From the NCBI RefSeq assembly GCF_000504165.1, contig NZ_KI632508.1, positions 1 through 64,000 of the forward strand: a stretch of 64,000 nt of DNA, written 5' to 3'. The stretch is from Bacillus sp. FJAT-14578 (GTDB taxonomy: Bacteria; Bacillota; Bacilli; Bacillales; Bacillaceae_H). Every line of letters starts with the position of its first letter. Positions within the stretch are counted from its first letter, which is position 1. The translations under genes were made by a program, and so were the position numbers. The notes under the pieces are model-generated. The model was given only the letters and a program-made list of their open reading frames with translations. It did no database searches and had not been told where the DNA came from. Below are positions 24,921 through 33,781 of the stretch, in pieces.

Positions 24921-24968
24921 AAAAAAGAGTAAAAGGGCAGCCGCTTGGCTGCCCTTTTACTCTTTTTT
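24921..24968 (-). terminator. Terminator of the PQQ-propeller gene (bidirectional)
   Basis: A 22-bp perfect stem (AAAAAAGAGTAAAAGGGCAG in the left arm) with a GCTT loop has T tracts on both sides. It overlaps the first two bases of the minus-strand gene's stop codon. Confidence 0.9.
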
Positions 24969-26622
24969 ATTGCGATGAAATTTTGACACTGTATATCTTT
25001 TGAGCACGCGTTGCTATAACAATCATGTCATTATAAACTGCCGGGGATGCTTCTATGTTATGGCCAAGATTTATTTTCGAAATCACTTTTCCATCTTTTC
25101 CGGATAACATGTACATCATTCCTGCAGAGTCAGCCTGAATGAGATAAGCGTTCCCCTTCTCATCATATACATCTACAGGAGAAGACCAAGCATAGCTCGG
25201 CATTTCCCAACGCCATATTTCTTTACCTGTTTGCTTGTCCAACGCTACAAGCAGCCCTTTTTCAAGAGACGGCGCTCGAGCGATTGTATAAATGATCATA
25301 TTCTTTATTTCATGTTTTCCGTTAACAGGAGTTGCCAGCAATCCGCCATTTACGGGGTTTTTCCCCTTTACCGTCAATGCGGGATAGGCCGCTGACCATA
25401 TCTCGTTCCCTGTCAGCCCATTAATTTTCCGTAAACGGGCAACACCCTTCTTCCCTTGCTTGTCTACCTCTGTTCCTGTATATAAGTACGGGGTATCCCC
25501 GTTCTCCTCATCTACCACAATCGTCGCATCTGTATCATCTGTTTTAGGAAGAGCCCAAATTGGACGATTCGCGTTCACATCCACAGCTTGTATACTCCCG
25601 CCATTATCCGCAAACCATACGACATTTTTATAAGCTGCTAAGGAATTTTCAATACCATAATGAAGGTTCCCTTTTACATGGTATCGATACTTCATGATTG
25701 CAGGATTTACCGTAACCGTCTTTTTCTCTTTTGAAAAGTTCGTTTGAAGCTTAATATGATACATAAGACCATTTTCTCCTCCGACCACCATTGTATCCGT
25801 TTCTCGATTAATCAATGGTGAACTGCCAAAAGCCCCCCATTTCCTGTAAGCAAGCGGATCGATTCCTGGAATCATCCTCAGCTGTTTTCCATCAATCAAA
25901 CTGAAAATGCGCAACCCAATATCTGTTTTAGATGTTTGAGGAACTCCTTGTCCCACGTACAAAAGAGGATATCCTCTCGGGTCAAGTGCCACGCTTCCCC
26001 TAATAGCATTCCCTATGTTAATGGGAGGACGCGAAGGTTTGCCGGATTGCAAGTCAAAAAAGTAAATACGTCCATCCAGTGAACCGTACACCACTTCTAC
26101 AAACGATGACTTATTTTTAAACTCTTCATAAACATTCATCATTTTCACAACATCGCTATCCCACTTAATAATGGCAGGCTGTCCCGTCCATCCTGCTCCG
26201 CCTCCCCAATCCGGGCTTCTTTTGGTCGTGAACTCCCACGCTTGAAGGAGCTGCTTCGGTTGAGCTTGTATATGACCAAAAGCCGGCTGATCGCGAAAAT
26301 GATTGCCGCGGAAAGTCAAAACGCCGTCAACTTCGGAATAAGTAGACGGAAACGCCGTTTGAATCACCTTCTCTTTATCAGCAACCACTTTATATGATAA
26401 ATGGGGAATTTCCTGTTGCTTGAACGTAAGGATATTCGAGTATGTTTTGGTTAATTGATCATTTACGTCCTTTTGCTTTAAACCAACTTGGAGCTCCTCG
26501 GCACTCTCTGGATTTACATTGATAACAGGAACTTTCACACCTGTTTGCAAAGCTTTATAGCAGCCAACAATGAGAAGCAACGCTAAAAACAGCATTGGCA
26601 TAAACAATTTAATCTCTTTCAT
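24967..26622 (-). CDS. PQQ-type beta-propeller lipoprotein
   Basis: The 551-residue protein begins with a signal sequence ending in the lipobox LLLIVGC (Cys21), so it is probably tethered to the outer face of the membrane. The body is a repeated beta-propeller with PQQ-enzyme-like blades: GRIYFFDLQSGKPSRPP, VWFADNGGSIQAVDVNANRP, GLLVALDKQTGKEIWRW and MYMLSGKDGKVISKINLG. Soluble quinoprotein dehydrogenase catalytic residues are not evident, and a BamB-like scaffold or sensor role is equally possible. GGAGGGGG precedes the ATG. It is monocistronic. Confidence 0.8.
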   Translation of the reverse strand: MKEIKLFMPMLFLALLLIVGCYKALQTGVKVPVINVNPESAEELQVGLKQKDVNDQLTKTYSNILTFKQQEIPHLSYKVVADKEKVIQTAFPSTYSEVDGVLTFRGNHFRDQPAFGHIQAQPKQLLQAWEFTTKRSPDWGGGAGWTGQPAIIKWDSDVVKMMNVYEEFKNKSSFVEVVYGSLDGRIYFFDLQSGKPSRPPINIGNAIRGSVALDPRGYPLLYVGQGVPQTSKTDIGLRIFSLIDGKQLRMIPGIDPLAYRKWGAFGSSPLINRETDTMVVGGENGLMYHIKLQTNFSKEKKTVTVNPAIMKYRYHVKGNLHYGIENSLAAYKNVVWFADNGGSIQAVDVNANRPIWALPKTDDTDATIVVDEENGDTPYLYTGTEVDKQGKKGVARLRKINGLTGNEIWSAAYPALTVKGKNPVNGGLLATPVNGKHEIKNMIIYTIARAPSLEKGLLVALDKQTGKEIWRWEMPSYAWSSPVDVYDEKGNAYLIQADSAGMMYMLSGKDGKVISKINLGHNIEASPAVYNDMIVIATRAQKIYSVKISSQ

Positions 26623-26730
26623 CTCATTCCCCCTCCATATTTCGACTTTAATCCTGCCTATACTTACTATAACAACTCAAAGGACAAGATTCTGTATAAA
26701 AGTGCGAATGTCATCTAATTTTAACAAAAA

Positions 26731-26884
26731 GAGGATGAACGACAAGGGCCAAATACGGCCCTTGTCGTTCACCCTCCTGAAAGGCCCCATGATGAGAATC
26801 CAGTAAAACCAAAGGATTATGTGAGGGGGGCCTTTCAGTACAAATCAGTTTTTCTGATTCATTAGAGGTTTATGGGACAGCCTC
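26731..26884 (+). repeat. Family 1 repeat, full length
   Basis: Hairpin 1 GAGGATGAACGACAAGGGCC with GGCCCTTGTCGTTC (26731-26776), hairpin 2 CTGAAAGGCCCCATGA...GGGGCCTTTCAG (26777-26838), hairpin 3 AAATCAG...CTGATT, then the tail GAGGTTTATGGGACAGCCTC (26865-26884). It lies between the PQQ gene and asnO, read in the opposite direction to both. Confidence 0.85.
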
Positions 26885-26939
26885 TCCAACCGTCACAAAA
26901 TGTTTGTACCTAAAAAAGTGTTGTACAGATACTCCGTTG

Positions 26940-28787
26940 TTACTCCACAACGTTTACATTATACTCTTTGAACCAGATATGCATTTGAGCTAAATGGGCT
27001 AACAGCTGTGGTCCAGTCATTAATTGCCCGAACCACGGAACGGTAAATTCCCTTCCTTCCGATTGAACGATTCCCGCTAATTGATCGGCATCAAAAAATT
27101 CATGCAAAGCCGAACTTTTATCTGCAAGCAATTGTTCAAGCCACGTTTTTACCGCTTTTGTATAGGCCGGATTATGCGTTTTCGGATAAGGGCTCTTTTT
27201 GCGATATAGAACATCATGAGGCAAAATCCCTTCAAGAGCTTTCCGCAAAATCCCTTTTTCCTGATTACCGGTCATTTTCATCTCCCATGGAATATTCCAG
27301 ACATACTCGACTAGACGATGATCAGCAAACGGAACACGAACTTCCAAACTCGCTCCCATACTCATTCGGTCTTTTCTGTCCAATAATGTCGGCATAAACC
27401 ATATCATATTCATATAAAACATTTTGCGGCGCTGGGCCTCTTCTGATGATTCGCCGTCTAGTATCGGTGTTTCGATTACCGTGTCTTCGTAACGCGCTTG
27501 AACATATTCATTTAATTGCAGCTTGTTTTTCCAGCCGCCTTTTAATAAATCAATACGGGCGTCAACCGATCTCATCCATGGAAAGGAATCGGAGGCTAGA
27601 TCATGTTTTCGATGGAACCACGGGTATCCCCCAAAAATCTCGTCGGCGCACTCTCCTGATAAGCTCACAACAAAATCTTTCTTTATTTCTTCGCAAAACC
27701 AGAGCAAAGAAGAATCAATGTCAGCCATTCCTGGTAAGTCACGCACAAGTACTGCTTCTGTTAAATAGTGAACAAGGCTCTCTGTCGGGATGACGCATCG
27801 ATGATGAATGGTATCGAATTGCTCCGACATTTTCTGAATATAGGATCCATCCGAATTTGGCTGGAATTCATTTGCCTTAAAGTACTTATCATTATCTTCA
27901 TAATCAATGGAGTACGTATGAAGTTTCCCTTTGCCTTCTTCTTTAAATGCGTTGGCGGCGATGGCTGTAATGGCACTGGAATCCACGCCTCCCGATAAAA
28001 AGGTACATAGAGGAACATCCGATACAAGTTGCCTTGTGATTGCATCTTTCAATAGAAACTGAACCTTTTCCGTTGTTTCTTCTAAAGACTCGGTATGTTC
28101 TGCACTTTCGACATTCCAATAACGCCATATCTTCAAACCGTTTTTCGTAAACGTTAAGGCATGGGCAGGACGCAGTTCATCTATACCTTTGAATACTCCG
28201 TGGCCGGGAGAACGGGAGGGACCAAGGCCGAATACTTCCGCTAATCCATCCAAACCGATTTCCGCTTTTACCTCTGGATGAGCCAAAAGGGCTTTTAATT
28301 CTGAACCAAACTGCACGCCTCCATTGTAGGAGCGGTAAAATAAAGGCTTTACACCAAGGCGGTCTCGGGCAATAAATAATTGTTGCTCATGCTCATCCCA
28401 TACGGCAAATGCAAAGATTCCATTTAAATGCTCGATGCACTGTTCTTTCCATTCCATATAAGCCGTCAGCAATACTTCCGTATCGGAATGCCCTTGGAAC
28501 GTATACCCCCGTTTGAGCAGCTCTTTTCGAATATCTTCTGTATTATAAAGCTCACCGTTATAGCAGATTGTATACGTGTATTCTTGTTTCACCCTTGTCA
28601 TGGGCTGTCTTCCACCAACAGGATCTACTACAACAAGCCGCTTATGGCCAAAAGCAACATGATGTCCTATCCATACATTTGTGTCATCAGGTCCTCTTCT
28701 AGATAGTGTATTTGCCATTTTGTATACCACTTGATGCTCTCCTGTTAAATCACGCTGGAAATCAACCCAGCCTGTTATTCCACACAT
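26940..28787 (-). CDS. asnO: Asparagine synthetase (glutamine-hydrolysing), AsnO/AsnB type
   Basis: Makes asparagine from aspartate, ATP and glutamine. Starting at MCGITGW places the catalytic cysteine at residue 2 after Met removal, giving 615 residues. GAGGAAGG precedes this ATG, so the 23-residue upstream extension is rejected. Seen: the class II glutaminase domain (about 1-210, RGPD, NGELYN) and the synthetase domain with the PP-loop SGGVDSSAI (about 260). A candidate sigma-K/E promoter upstream and the yisO position favour the sporulation-linked AsnO of B. subtilis. Confidence 0.9.
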   Translation of the reverse strand: MCGITGWVDFQRDLTGEHQVVYKMANTLSRRGPDDTNVWIGHHVAFGHKRLVVVDPVGGRQPMTRVKQEYTYTICYNGELYNTEDIRKELLKRGYTFQGHSDTEVLLTAYMEWKEQCIEHLNGIFAFAVWDEHEQQLFIARDRLGVKPLFYRSYNGGVQFGSELKALLAHPEVKAEIGLDGLAEVFGLGPSRSPGHGVFKGIDELRPAHALTFTKNGLKIWRYWNVESAEHTESLEETTEKVQFLLKDAITRQLVSDVPLCTFLSGGVDSSAITAIAANAFKEEGKGKLHTYSIDYEDNDKYFKANEFQPNSDGSYIQKMSEQFDTIHHRCVIPTESLVHYLTEAVLVRDLPGMADIDSSLLWFCEEIKKDFVVSLSGECADEIFGGYPWFHRKHDLASDSFPWMRSVDARIDLLKGGWKNKLQLNEYVQARYEDTVIETPILDGESSEEAQRRKMFYMNMIWFMPTLLDRKDRMSMGASLEVRVPFADHRLVEYVWNIPWEMKMTGNQEKGILRKALEGILPHDVLYRKKSPYPKTHNPAYTKAVKTWLEQLLADKSSALHEFFDADQLAGIVQSEGREFTVPWFGQLMTGPQLLAHLAQMHIWFKEYNVNVVE

Positions 28788-28838
28788 ACCTTCCTCATCC
28801 TTCCTTCTATATGGGCATTTGACTCTGTTGAATAATGA

Positions 28839-28865
28839 CATATTATGCAGCAACAAACATCTCGT
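28839..28865 (-). promoter_or_regulatory. Candidate mother-cell (sigma-K/E) promoter of asnO
   Basis: On the minus strand CATAATAT (28840-28847) matches the -10 CATANNNT, with ACG 15 bp upstream (28863-28865). The same ACG-15-CATA layout is seen before gerPF. The motif is short, so it is weak on its own. Confidence 0.4.
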
Positions 28866-28939
28866 TACTTTGTCCGGTGAGATTTACAAAAGAACAAGTT
28901 ATAAAGCTCTTCTTTTTGGGCAATAAGATACATATACAT

Positions 28940-28986
28940 GTCACTTTTTAAATATGGAGGAAGATTCTCCATATCTGAAAAGTGAC
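28940..28986. repeat. Inverted repeat in the asnO/29053 divergent region
   Basis: GTCACTTTT...AAAAGTGAC with inner ATATGGAG/CTCCATAT gives a 17-bp interrupted stem. It lies upstream of both flanking genes and has no T tract. Confidence 0.6.
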
Positions 28987-29052
28987 GCATTAAACTATTC
29001 AAATAGGCTTATATAACGGAGATATATTTTCTGAAGATAGGAGAGATGTTGA

Positions 29053-29613
29053 GTGAGTTATCAGTCTCGGCTGCACTTTTTAAAAGAGCAACCGCGCGCA
29101 TTTGTTTGCGGTATGATAGAACGTATTGATAAACAGTGGGTATTTTTTGATGATGAAAGTGACGAGGCCTTTATGCTTAGTGAAATTGCCGACGATTCGC
29201 TCGAGATTCAATTATCTCATCGTTGGCATAAAGCAATGTGGACGGGAGAGGACACGATACAGACAAACGGACAGGTTTACATGCTGAAAGAAGGAGACTA
29301 CCTCAGAGTACGCAAAACATTACAGCATGCATATGAAACACTTCTGGAAGAGCTGACGTTTGAAGCGCTGTCCCAGTTCACCCATCATTTAAACGAGTTG
29401 AATTTTTCTCTTTACGATTGCATTTATTGCTTTAACAGCTTATGTTTTCAAGAAAACGCCCCCTCCAAAAGCGGAGTGAATTTTTTGACTTTCGATAACG
29501 GAGAAGAAATTTGTTCCATCCACCATTTTTTTGAACGAAACCATCAAACGATGGATCGATTCGAATTCACTCTCAATAACGGAAAACGCCTGATGACTAT
29601 GTCCCTAAACTAA
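29053..29613 (+). CDS. DUF2777-like hypothetical protein
   Basis: A 186-residue soluble protein initiated at GTG, with AGGAGA about 10 nt upstream. It resembles, from memory, the DUF2777 family found in Bacillus, function unknown. There is no signal peptide or transmembrane helix. A Cys-containing patch (DCIYCFNSLCF, about 121-131) is notable and could bind metal, though this is speculation. The gene is divergent from asnO, and its terminator overlaps its own 3' codons. Confidence 0.65.
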   Translation: MSYQSRLHFLKEQPRAFVCGMIERIDKQWVFFDDESDEAFMLSEIADDSLEIQLSHRWHKAMWTGEDTIQTNGQVYMLKEGDYLRVRKTLQHAYETLLEELTFEALSQFTHHLNELNFSLYDCIYCFNSLCFQENAPSKSGVNFLTFDNGEEICSIHHFFERNHQTMDRFEFTLNNGKRLMTMSLN

Positions 29614-29628
29614 GTCATCAGGCGTTTT
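29583..29628 (+). terminator. Terminator overlapping the end of the 29053 gene
   Basis: AAAACGCCTGATGACT (29583-29598) pairs perfectly with AGTCATCAGGCGTTTT (29613-29628), followed by TTTTTC-type T runs. The left arm is coding and the stop codon lies in the loop. Confidence 0.85.
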
Positions 29629-29647
29629 TCTTTTTATGCCTCTTCTT

Positions 29648-30019
29648 TTACGCGAGCGGCGCCAGGCCTAATGGTAATCTAAGGCCAAGATATAAAACGA
29701 CAAGCAATGCAATCCCAAACTGAATCCAGGCTCCCTTTGCGTCTTTTTCTTTGTTTGTACGGATCAATACCATTTCCATTGCTCCAATTATCCATAAACC
29801 AATAAGCATTTTGATGCCGTACCACATATGTATATCGCCCGTTGCTGTTTTCATAATGGATTGGTACAGTAAAAAGCCTGTTACGATAATAATAATATAC
29901 ATAAGACGAGTAATCATATGTACCATTTTTGCTTTAGAATTTTTGTTTTTGTACATCGTATACGCAACGAAAAACAAAATAATTCCAACAGCCCAAGCCG
30001 TGATATGAGCGTGTGTCAT
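29648..30019 (-). CDS. yisL: YisL family membrane protein (DUF1516)
   Basis: A 123-residue protein with four hydrophobic helices: ITAWAVGIILFFVAYTMY, LMYIIIIVTGFLLY, MLIGLWIIGAMEMVLI, and FGIALLVVLYLGLRLPLGL. It matches the DUF1516/YisL family of unknown function. AGGGAGGA precedes the ATG. Position next to yisK and near asnO agrees with B. subtilis order. Confidence 0.88.
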   Translation of the reverse strand: MTHAHITAWAVGIILFFVAYTMYKNKNSKAKMVHMITRLMYIIIIVTGFLLYQSIMKTATGDIHMWYGIKMLIGLWIIGAMEMVLIRTNKEKDAKGAWIQFGIALLVVLYLGLRLPLGLAPLA

Positions 30020-30117
30020 GTGAGAAAATCCTCCCTATTCAAAATATTTTCCCCTTCATCATATCATGTATTAAAGTGTTCGCGAAATATTACACATTAT
30101 TATGTAACAAAAATGAC

Positions 30118-30167
30118 GAAAATAGAGAAAACGGGTTCACCGCTTGACGAACCCGTTTTCTCTATTT
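30118..30167 (-). terminator. yisK terminator overlapping its stop codon
   Basis: AAATAGAGAAAACGGGTTC (19 bp) pairs perfectly with its complement at 30149-30167 around a 12-nt loop. The yisK TAG (30162-30164) is within the stem. Few T residues follow. Confidence 0.7.
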
Positions 30168-31058
30168 CACTGTATTTCTAAGCGTCCCGATTTCCTCTAT
30201 CGTGACTTCCATAATATCTCCGGGCTTTAAAAAGCGCGGCGGATTAAATCCTTTCCCCACTCCAGCGGGTGTTCCCGTTGCAATAATGTCTCCCGGTTCT
30301 AACGTGGTTCCCTTCGCAATGGTAGCAATAATATTGGCAACTCCGAAAATGAACTGTTCAGTGTTTCCTTTTTGTCTCACTTCCCCATTGACTCTCGTCT
30401 CAATTTGAAGAGACCCGGGATTTTCAATGGCTGATTGATGGACAATGGCCGGCCCCATCGGACAGGATGTGTCGAGGCTTTTCCCCAATAAAAACTGTTT
30501 GTGTCTCTCTTGCAAATCACGTGCTGTTACATCATTAATTAGTGTATAGCCAAAGACATGGTCCATTGCCTCTTCTTCTTTGATATTTTTGCATGTCTTG
30601 CCAATAATGACTGCAAGTTCCCCTTCGTAATCCAATTCGGTTGTTACCTGCTGATGGGCAAGTACATCCTCTTCATGTCCCGTCACTGAAGTTGGGGCTT
30701 TAGAAAAAAGCATTAAATGAGCGGGAATATCCGCTGCGCTCCCCATTTCAATGGCATGATCTGCATAATTTTTTCCGACACAAAAAATATTCTTGCGAGG
30801 ACGAGGAATGGGCGCGAGCCATTTTATTTCCTCAACCGAATAAACCGCTTCTCCTTTTGGGGCTTCTTGTCCCCACATATGGATAGCAGCTAACTTTTCA
30901 CTTATCTCGTCATAATGTTCAACCAGCTCAATCATGGAGCAAGGGATTTCACTTGTATGAAACAACTTTTCTTCCGCCTTACAGATATCCACAATCCGGT
31001 TATCGATAAGCATCCCTATCAATACACGTTCTTTATAAGAAACCGTAACAAACTTCAT
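30162..31058 (-). CDS. yisK: Fumarylacetoacetate hydrolase family protein YisK
   Basis: The 298-residue protein has the FAH fold. Its C-terminal catalytic domain (about 90-295) shows FCVGKNYADHAIEMGSAADI, the metal ligands in TELDYEGELAVIIG (E...E) and GYTLINDVTARDLQ, and the FAH-superfamily ending TGTPAGVGKGFNPPRFLKPGD. B. subtilis YisK is, to my knowledge, an oxaloacetate decarboxylase that also affects cell shape through Mbl, so this is the best guess for the activity. GGGGGG lies before the ATG. Confidence 0.87.
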   Translation of the reverse strand: MKFVTVSYKERVLIGMLIDNRIVDICKAEEKLFHTSEIPCSMIELVEHYDEISEKLAAIHMWGQEAPKGEAVYSVEEIKWLAPIPRPRKNIFCVGKNYADHAIEMGSAADIPAHLMLFSKAPTSVTGHEEDVLAHQQVTTELDYEGELAVIIGKTCKNIKEEEAMDHVFGYTLINDVTARDLQERHKQFLLGKSLDTSCPMGPAIVHQSAIENPGSLQIETRVNGEVRQKGNTEQFIFGVANIIATIAKGTTLEPGDIIATGTPAGVGKGFNPPRFLKPGDIMEVTIEEIGTLRNTVK

Positions 31059-31188
31059 TTCCTATTTCCCCCCTATACAATCTCATTGCTCCATTCGACA
31101 AAACTGCCTCATTTCCTTTTAACCATTATGTATAAACTCAATAATTGACCTGTACTGCCAAGCTTCCCTAAACTTCATACCCTTACGT

Positions 31189-31362
31189 TCATTTCAGCAA
31201 AAAATCGACAGCCCCTTTTAACAGGTTCACCATCTCAGTTGGAAGTGTAATGAATGCCATTAAAGAAGAAACTGAGATAATTGTAACAACTAAAGAATAA
31301 TCGGACATCTCCCGCTTTTTCTTTTTAAGAAGTGACTTTCTTGCCTGATTCATATCTCCCAT
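31189..31362 (-). CDS. Small single-pass membrane protein
   Basis: About 57 residues: a very basic N-terminus (ARKSLLKKKKREM), then two hydrophobic stretches (SLVVTIISVSSLMAFITL and MVNLLKGAVDFLL). I do not recognise a family. The start could be MGDMNQ (31362) or MNQ (31353), with AAAGGG-type ribosome sites for either. The longer frame to 31413 has no support. It is probably real but of low certainty, and stands alone between yisK and the gerP region. Confidence 0.5.
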   Translation of the reverse strand: MGDMNQARKSLLKKKKREMSDYSLVVTIISVSSLMAFITLPTEMVNLLKGAVDFLLK

Positions 31363-31717
31363 CCCTTTCACCTTTGACGCCTTCCGTTGAGCTGCTCCTA
31401 AAAAAATACTCACACGGATAGTAAAAAATTAAAAACACTCCCGCTATCTTCTTGCCGAAAATAACGAGAGTGTTCCTCTAAATTCCTACATCCTATTGTT
31501 ATATTCGGCAGCTGGCTGGCATCGTATCATAACATTAGCCCCTTTAGCTTTGCGTCCTTGATTTTCATCAAGTTTGCCTTTATCAAAAATGTTCAAGTTC
31601 ATTTATCCTTTTTAATCATAGAACAATTTGCCCTTCTGTAAAATCGACCAACTTTCTCATTTTCTGCATTCAATAGCTCGAAAAAAAATAAAAATAGTCA
31701 GACAAACTACCTATGAA

Positions 31718-31840
31718 CTAATTAACGAACCTTCCTTCTTTCCCTATTGACTCCCAATATTCATTACGCAAATGGACTTTTTGGATTTTGCCCGAAGCCG
31801 TTTTAGGCAGCTCTTTCACGAAAATGGCACCCGTATAAAT
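31718..31840 (-). pseudogene. C-terminal remnant of an AMP-binding acyl-CoA synthetase
   Basis: The minus strand encodes GAIFVKELPKTASGKIQKVH then LRNEYWE and a TAG stop. PKTASGKIQK is the A10 motif with the catalytic lysine at the extreme C-terminus of acyl-CoA synthetases. Upstream in this frame a TGA lies immediately before the homologous segment. Only about 40 of some 500-540 residues remain, so this is a deletion remnant rather than a gene. Confidence 0.8.
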
Positions 31841-31930
31841 TCATCTTAACACAACTTTCAGTTATTATCATAAACAAAATGGAAGCGCTATCTTAGACTC
31901 TATTCATATATTGGAAACCTCTAGGCATTC

Positions 31931-31958
31931 ACCCTTTCCGTTCTTTTCACATAGGATA
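31931..31958 (+). promoter_or_regulatory. Sigma-K-type promoter of gerPA
   Basis: ACC (31931-31933), 16 bp, then CATAGGATA (31950-31958) fits the remembered sigma-K pattern (-35 AC, -10 CATANNNTA). gerP is known to be transcribed in the mother cell late in sporulation, which supports the call. Confidence 0.7.
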
Positions 31959-31989
31959 CTAGCAGAAAACAAACTAAAGGGTGTTTTAT

Positions 31990-32211
31990 ATGCCAGCATT
32001 TGTTGGAGCAGTCAATGTCAACAGTGTCGGAAGTGCAAGTGTATTTCATATTGGAGACGTATATGCCATTTCCCCAAACTCTGCAGCAAAAACATTTGCG
32101 GGTGCTGGTTCATTTAATACAGGCAACGGATTGCGAGTATACAATCAGCAAAGCTCAACCAATGTGGCAGACCAAGATAACGCTGATCAAAACATTACGG
32201 CCAACGCATAG
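31990..32211 (+). CDS. gerPA: Spore germination protein GerPA
   Basis: The 73-residue protein begins MPAFVGAVNVNSVGSASVFH and ends DQDNADQNITANA, the hallmark N- and C-terminal sequences shared by GerPA and GerPF. GerP proteins sit in the inner spore coat and are needed for germinants to reach their receptors. AAAGGGTG lies 6 nt before this ATG. It is the first gene of the cluster, behind the sigma-K promoter. Confidence 0.93.
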   Translation: MPAFVGAVNVNSVGSASVFHIGDVYAISPNSAAKTFAGAGSFNTGNGLRVYNQQSSTNVADQDNADQNITANA

Positions 32212-32228
32212 GAAGAGGGGGAAATGCC

Positions 32229-32480
32229 ATGAACTTCTACGTCAATCAAAGCATTTGCATTCATTCATTAAGAATAAACGCCGTAACGAATTCATCACTT
32301 TTGCAAATCGGGAGTGTCGGCTTTGTTAAGGCAACATCTAACTTGTTCAATACAGGAGGATTTACGGGACCGGCTCCAGAAGCGCAAAAATTCCAGACTC
32401 CTGCCGTACCGCTGGAAGGAGGGATACAAGTTCCAGGACTCCTGCCGTATACCGTTACCCCTCCTGTCCCTGAACGGTAA
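32229..32480 (+). CDS. gerPB: Spore germination protein GerPB
   Basis: An 83-residue protein opening MNFYVNQSICIHSLRINAVTN with SSLLQIGSVG, the GerPB/GerPD/GerPE-type hydrophobic N-terminal motif, followed by a Gly/Pro-rich tail (VPLEGGIQVPGLLPYTVTPP) typical of GerPB. It begins 17 bp after gerPA, with AGAGGGGG upstream. Confidence 0.92.
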   Translation: MNFYVNQSICIHSLRINAVTNSSLLQIGSVGFVKATSNLFNTGGFTGPAPEAQKFQTPAVPLEGGIQVPGLLPYTVTPPVPER

Positions 32481-32551
32481 TTGTTGCTCATCTATTCCGT
32501 TTTCACCTCATATGTTTAAAGTATCCACGTATGAAACGGAAGGATGATGAA

Positions 32552-33190
32552 ATGGATTATCTCCAGCTTTGCCATTATGTCCAGCAGCTTGCTTTACATG
32601 TCCAAATGCAAAATGACAAAATAAAAAAATTGGAACAAGGGATGAACCAGCTTCGACAACAGCTGAAAGAAATAGAGGAAAATCCGAAAACCAATATTGA
32701 AAAAATTGAATACAAATTTGACCAATTAAAAATTGAAACGTTAGAGGGCACATTGAACATTGGATTAAATCCGACACAGCCTGAAAACATCGAAGACTTT
32801 ACCATCAGTTCCACGATTCCACAAGGAGCTGTCGATCCGCTGTTAGGGTCTTCATCGCCTCGGACGATTCCGGCAGCTCTCGCCCAAGAGATTCATAGAA
32901 AAATGAAAGAAGAATTGGACGAAAACGGATATGCACTCATTTCGGAAATTCTCGCTGAGCGGAATATGCAAATTGCCGATCCTTACTATGAATTCATTAT
33001 GGAAGATATTAAAAAGCAGCTGGAACAGCGCGTGGCTTTTCACTTACAGCAAATGGACCCCCAACAGCTGGAAGCCCACCGAGATGAAGTAATCGCAAAT
33101 GTTGTCATAAAGTTACAAGAAGAAGTCAAAAAAGGAATTCATGCTTTTCTAACATATCTCCCCGACTCGTTAAAAAAAGGAGATGGATAA
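32552..33190 (+). CDS. gerPC: Spore germination protein GerPC
   Basis: A 212-residue protein, the largest of the cluster. The N-terminal part (about 1-45) is a coiled coil (QNDKIKKLEQGMNQLRQQLK), followed by LKIETLEGTLNIGLNP, a GerPC signature, and a helical C-terminal half. I start at MDYLQL, with GGAAGGATG upstream, rather than at the ATG seven codons earlier. Confidence 0.9.
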   Translation: MDYLQLCHYVQQLALHVQMQNDKIKKLEQGMNQLRQQLKEIEENPKTNIEKIEYKFDQLKIETLEGTLNIGLNPTQPENIEDFTISSTIPQGAVDPLLGSSSPRTIPAALAQEIHRKMKEELDENGYALISEILAERNMQIADPYYEFIMEDIKKQLEQRVAFHLQQMDPQQLEAHRDEVIANVVIKLQEEVKKGIHAFLTYLPDSLKKGDG

Positions 33191-33191
33191 A

Positions 33192-33368
33192 ATGAATTTT
33201 ACCGTTGTCAACCGTGAGCTGTTAGTAGGGGATGTCAAAATTACAGGAATCACCGCTTCCTCCCTTTTCTTAGTGGGCGATATGCAGAGCGCCACTTTAT
33301 CTTCTATTTTCGACACGCCTGCCGAATCGCTGATCATTGGTCCATACGTGCCGTTATCCTTATCGTAA
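33192..33368 (+). CDS. gerPD: Spore germination protein GerPD
   Basis: A 58-residue protein MNFTVVNRELLVGDVKITGI followed by SSLFLVGDMQSATLSS, matching GerPD in length and pattern. AAAAGGAG lies about 10 nt upstream, within the end of gerPC, whose stop is one base away, so translation is coupled. ATG three codons earlier is an alternative. Confidence 0.9.
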   Translation: MNFTVVNRELLVGDVKITGITASSLFLVGDMQSATLSSIFDTPAESLIIGPYVPLSLS

Positions 33369-33382
33369 GGGCGTGCTGCCTC

Positions 33383-33781
33383 ATGATTAAACGAATGTCT
33401 TGTGTCAATCAGATTCATATTATCTCTGTTCTCAATAGTTCCATATTACAAATTGGTGATTCTTGCCACATCGCGGCTAAGGATAAGATAATGGCAGTGC
33501 AAAGGGAGTACCCGTTCTTTTTTGCACAGGAAGGAAGATTCGAAGACTATTTGACCTTTACCGAAGACCTTCCTGTTCAGCCGCTTGAATTTATCAATAT
33601 GAGGACCATTCAGGAGGTCCCAGCGATTAAAGTTAACCGTATTGATATCATCGGGGTCTCCACTGCTGCTCTTGTACACATCGGTTCAACCGAAACATTT
33701 TCGGCTGAATCACGTGTGATCAATATTCGCCAGCTATCCGGCGATAAGAGACCAACCTCCACTAATAACAGAAAGAAATGA
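33383..33781 (+). CDS. gerPE: Spore germination protein GerPE
   Basis: A 132-residue protein with the repeated SSILQIGDS and AALVHIGST units seen in GerPE, one near each end, implying an internally duplicated fold. The ribosome site is weak (AAGGGCG), and translation may depend on coupling to gerPD, 14 bp upstream. Confidence 0.88.
   Translation: MIKRMSCVNQIHIISVLNSSILQIGDSCHIAAKDKIMAVQREYPFFFAQEGRFEDYLTFTEDLPVQPLEFINMRTIQEVPAIKVNRIDIIGVSTAALVHIGSTETFSAESRVINIRQLSGDKRPTSTNNRKK

Larger units (their letters stand above)
31363..31989. other. Long gap with a gene remnant and the gerP promoter
   Basis: About 630 bp without an intact gene. It holds an AACACTC...GAGTGTT inverted repeat near 31436-31475, the acyl-CoA synthetase remnant (31718-31840) and the gerPA promoter (31931-31958). 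The rest is A+T-rich with nothing I can name. Confidence 0.6.
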
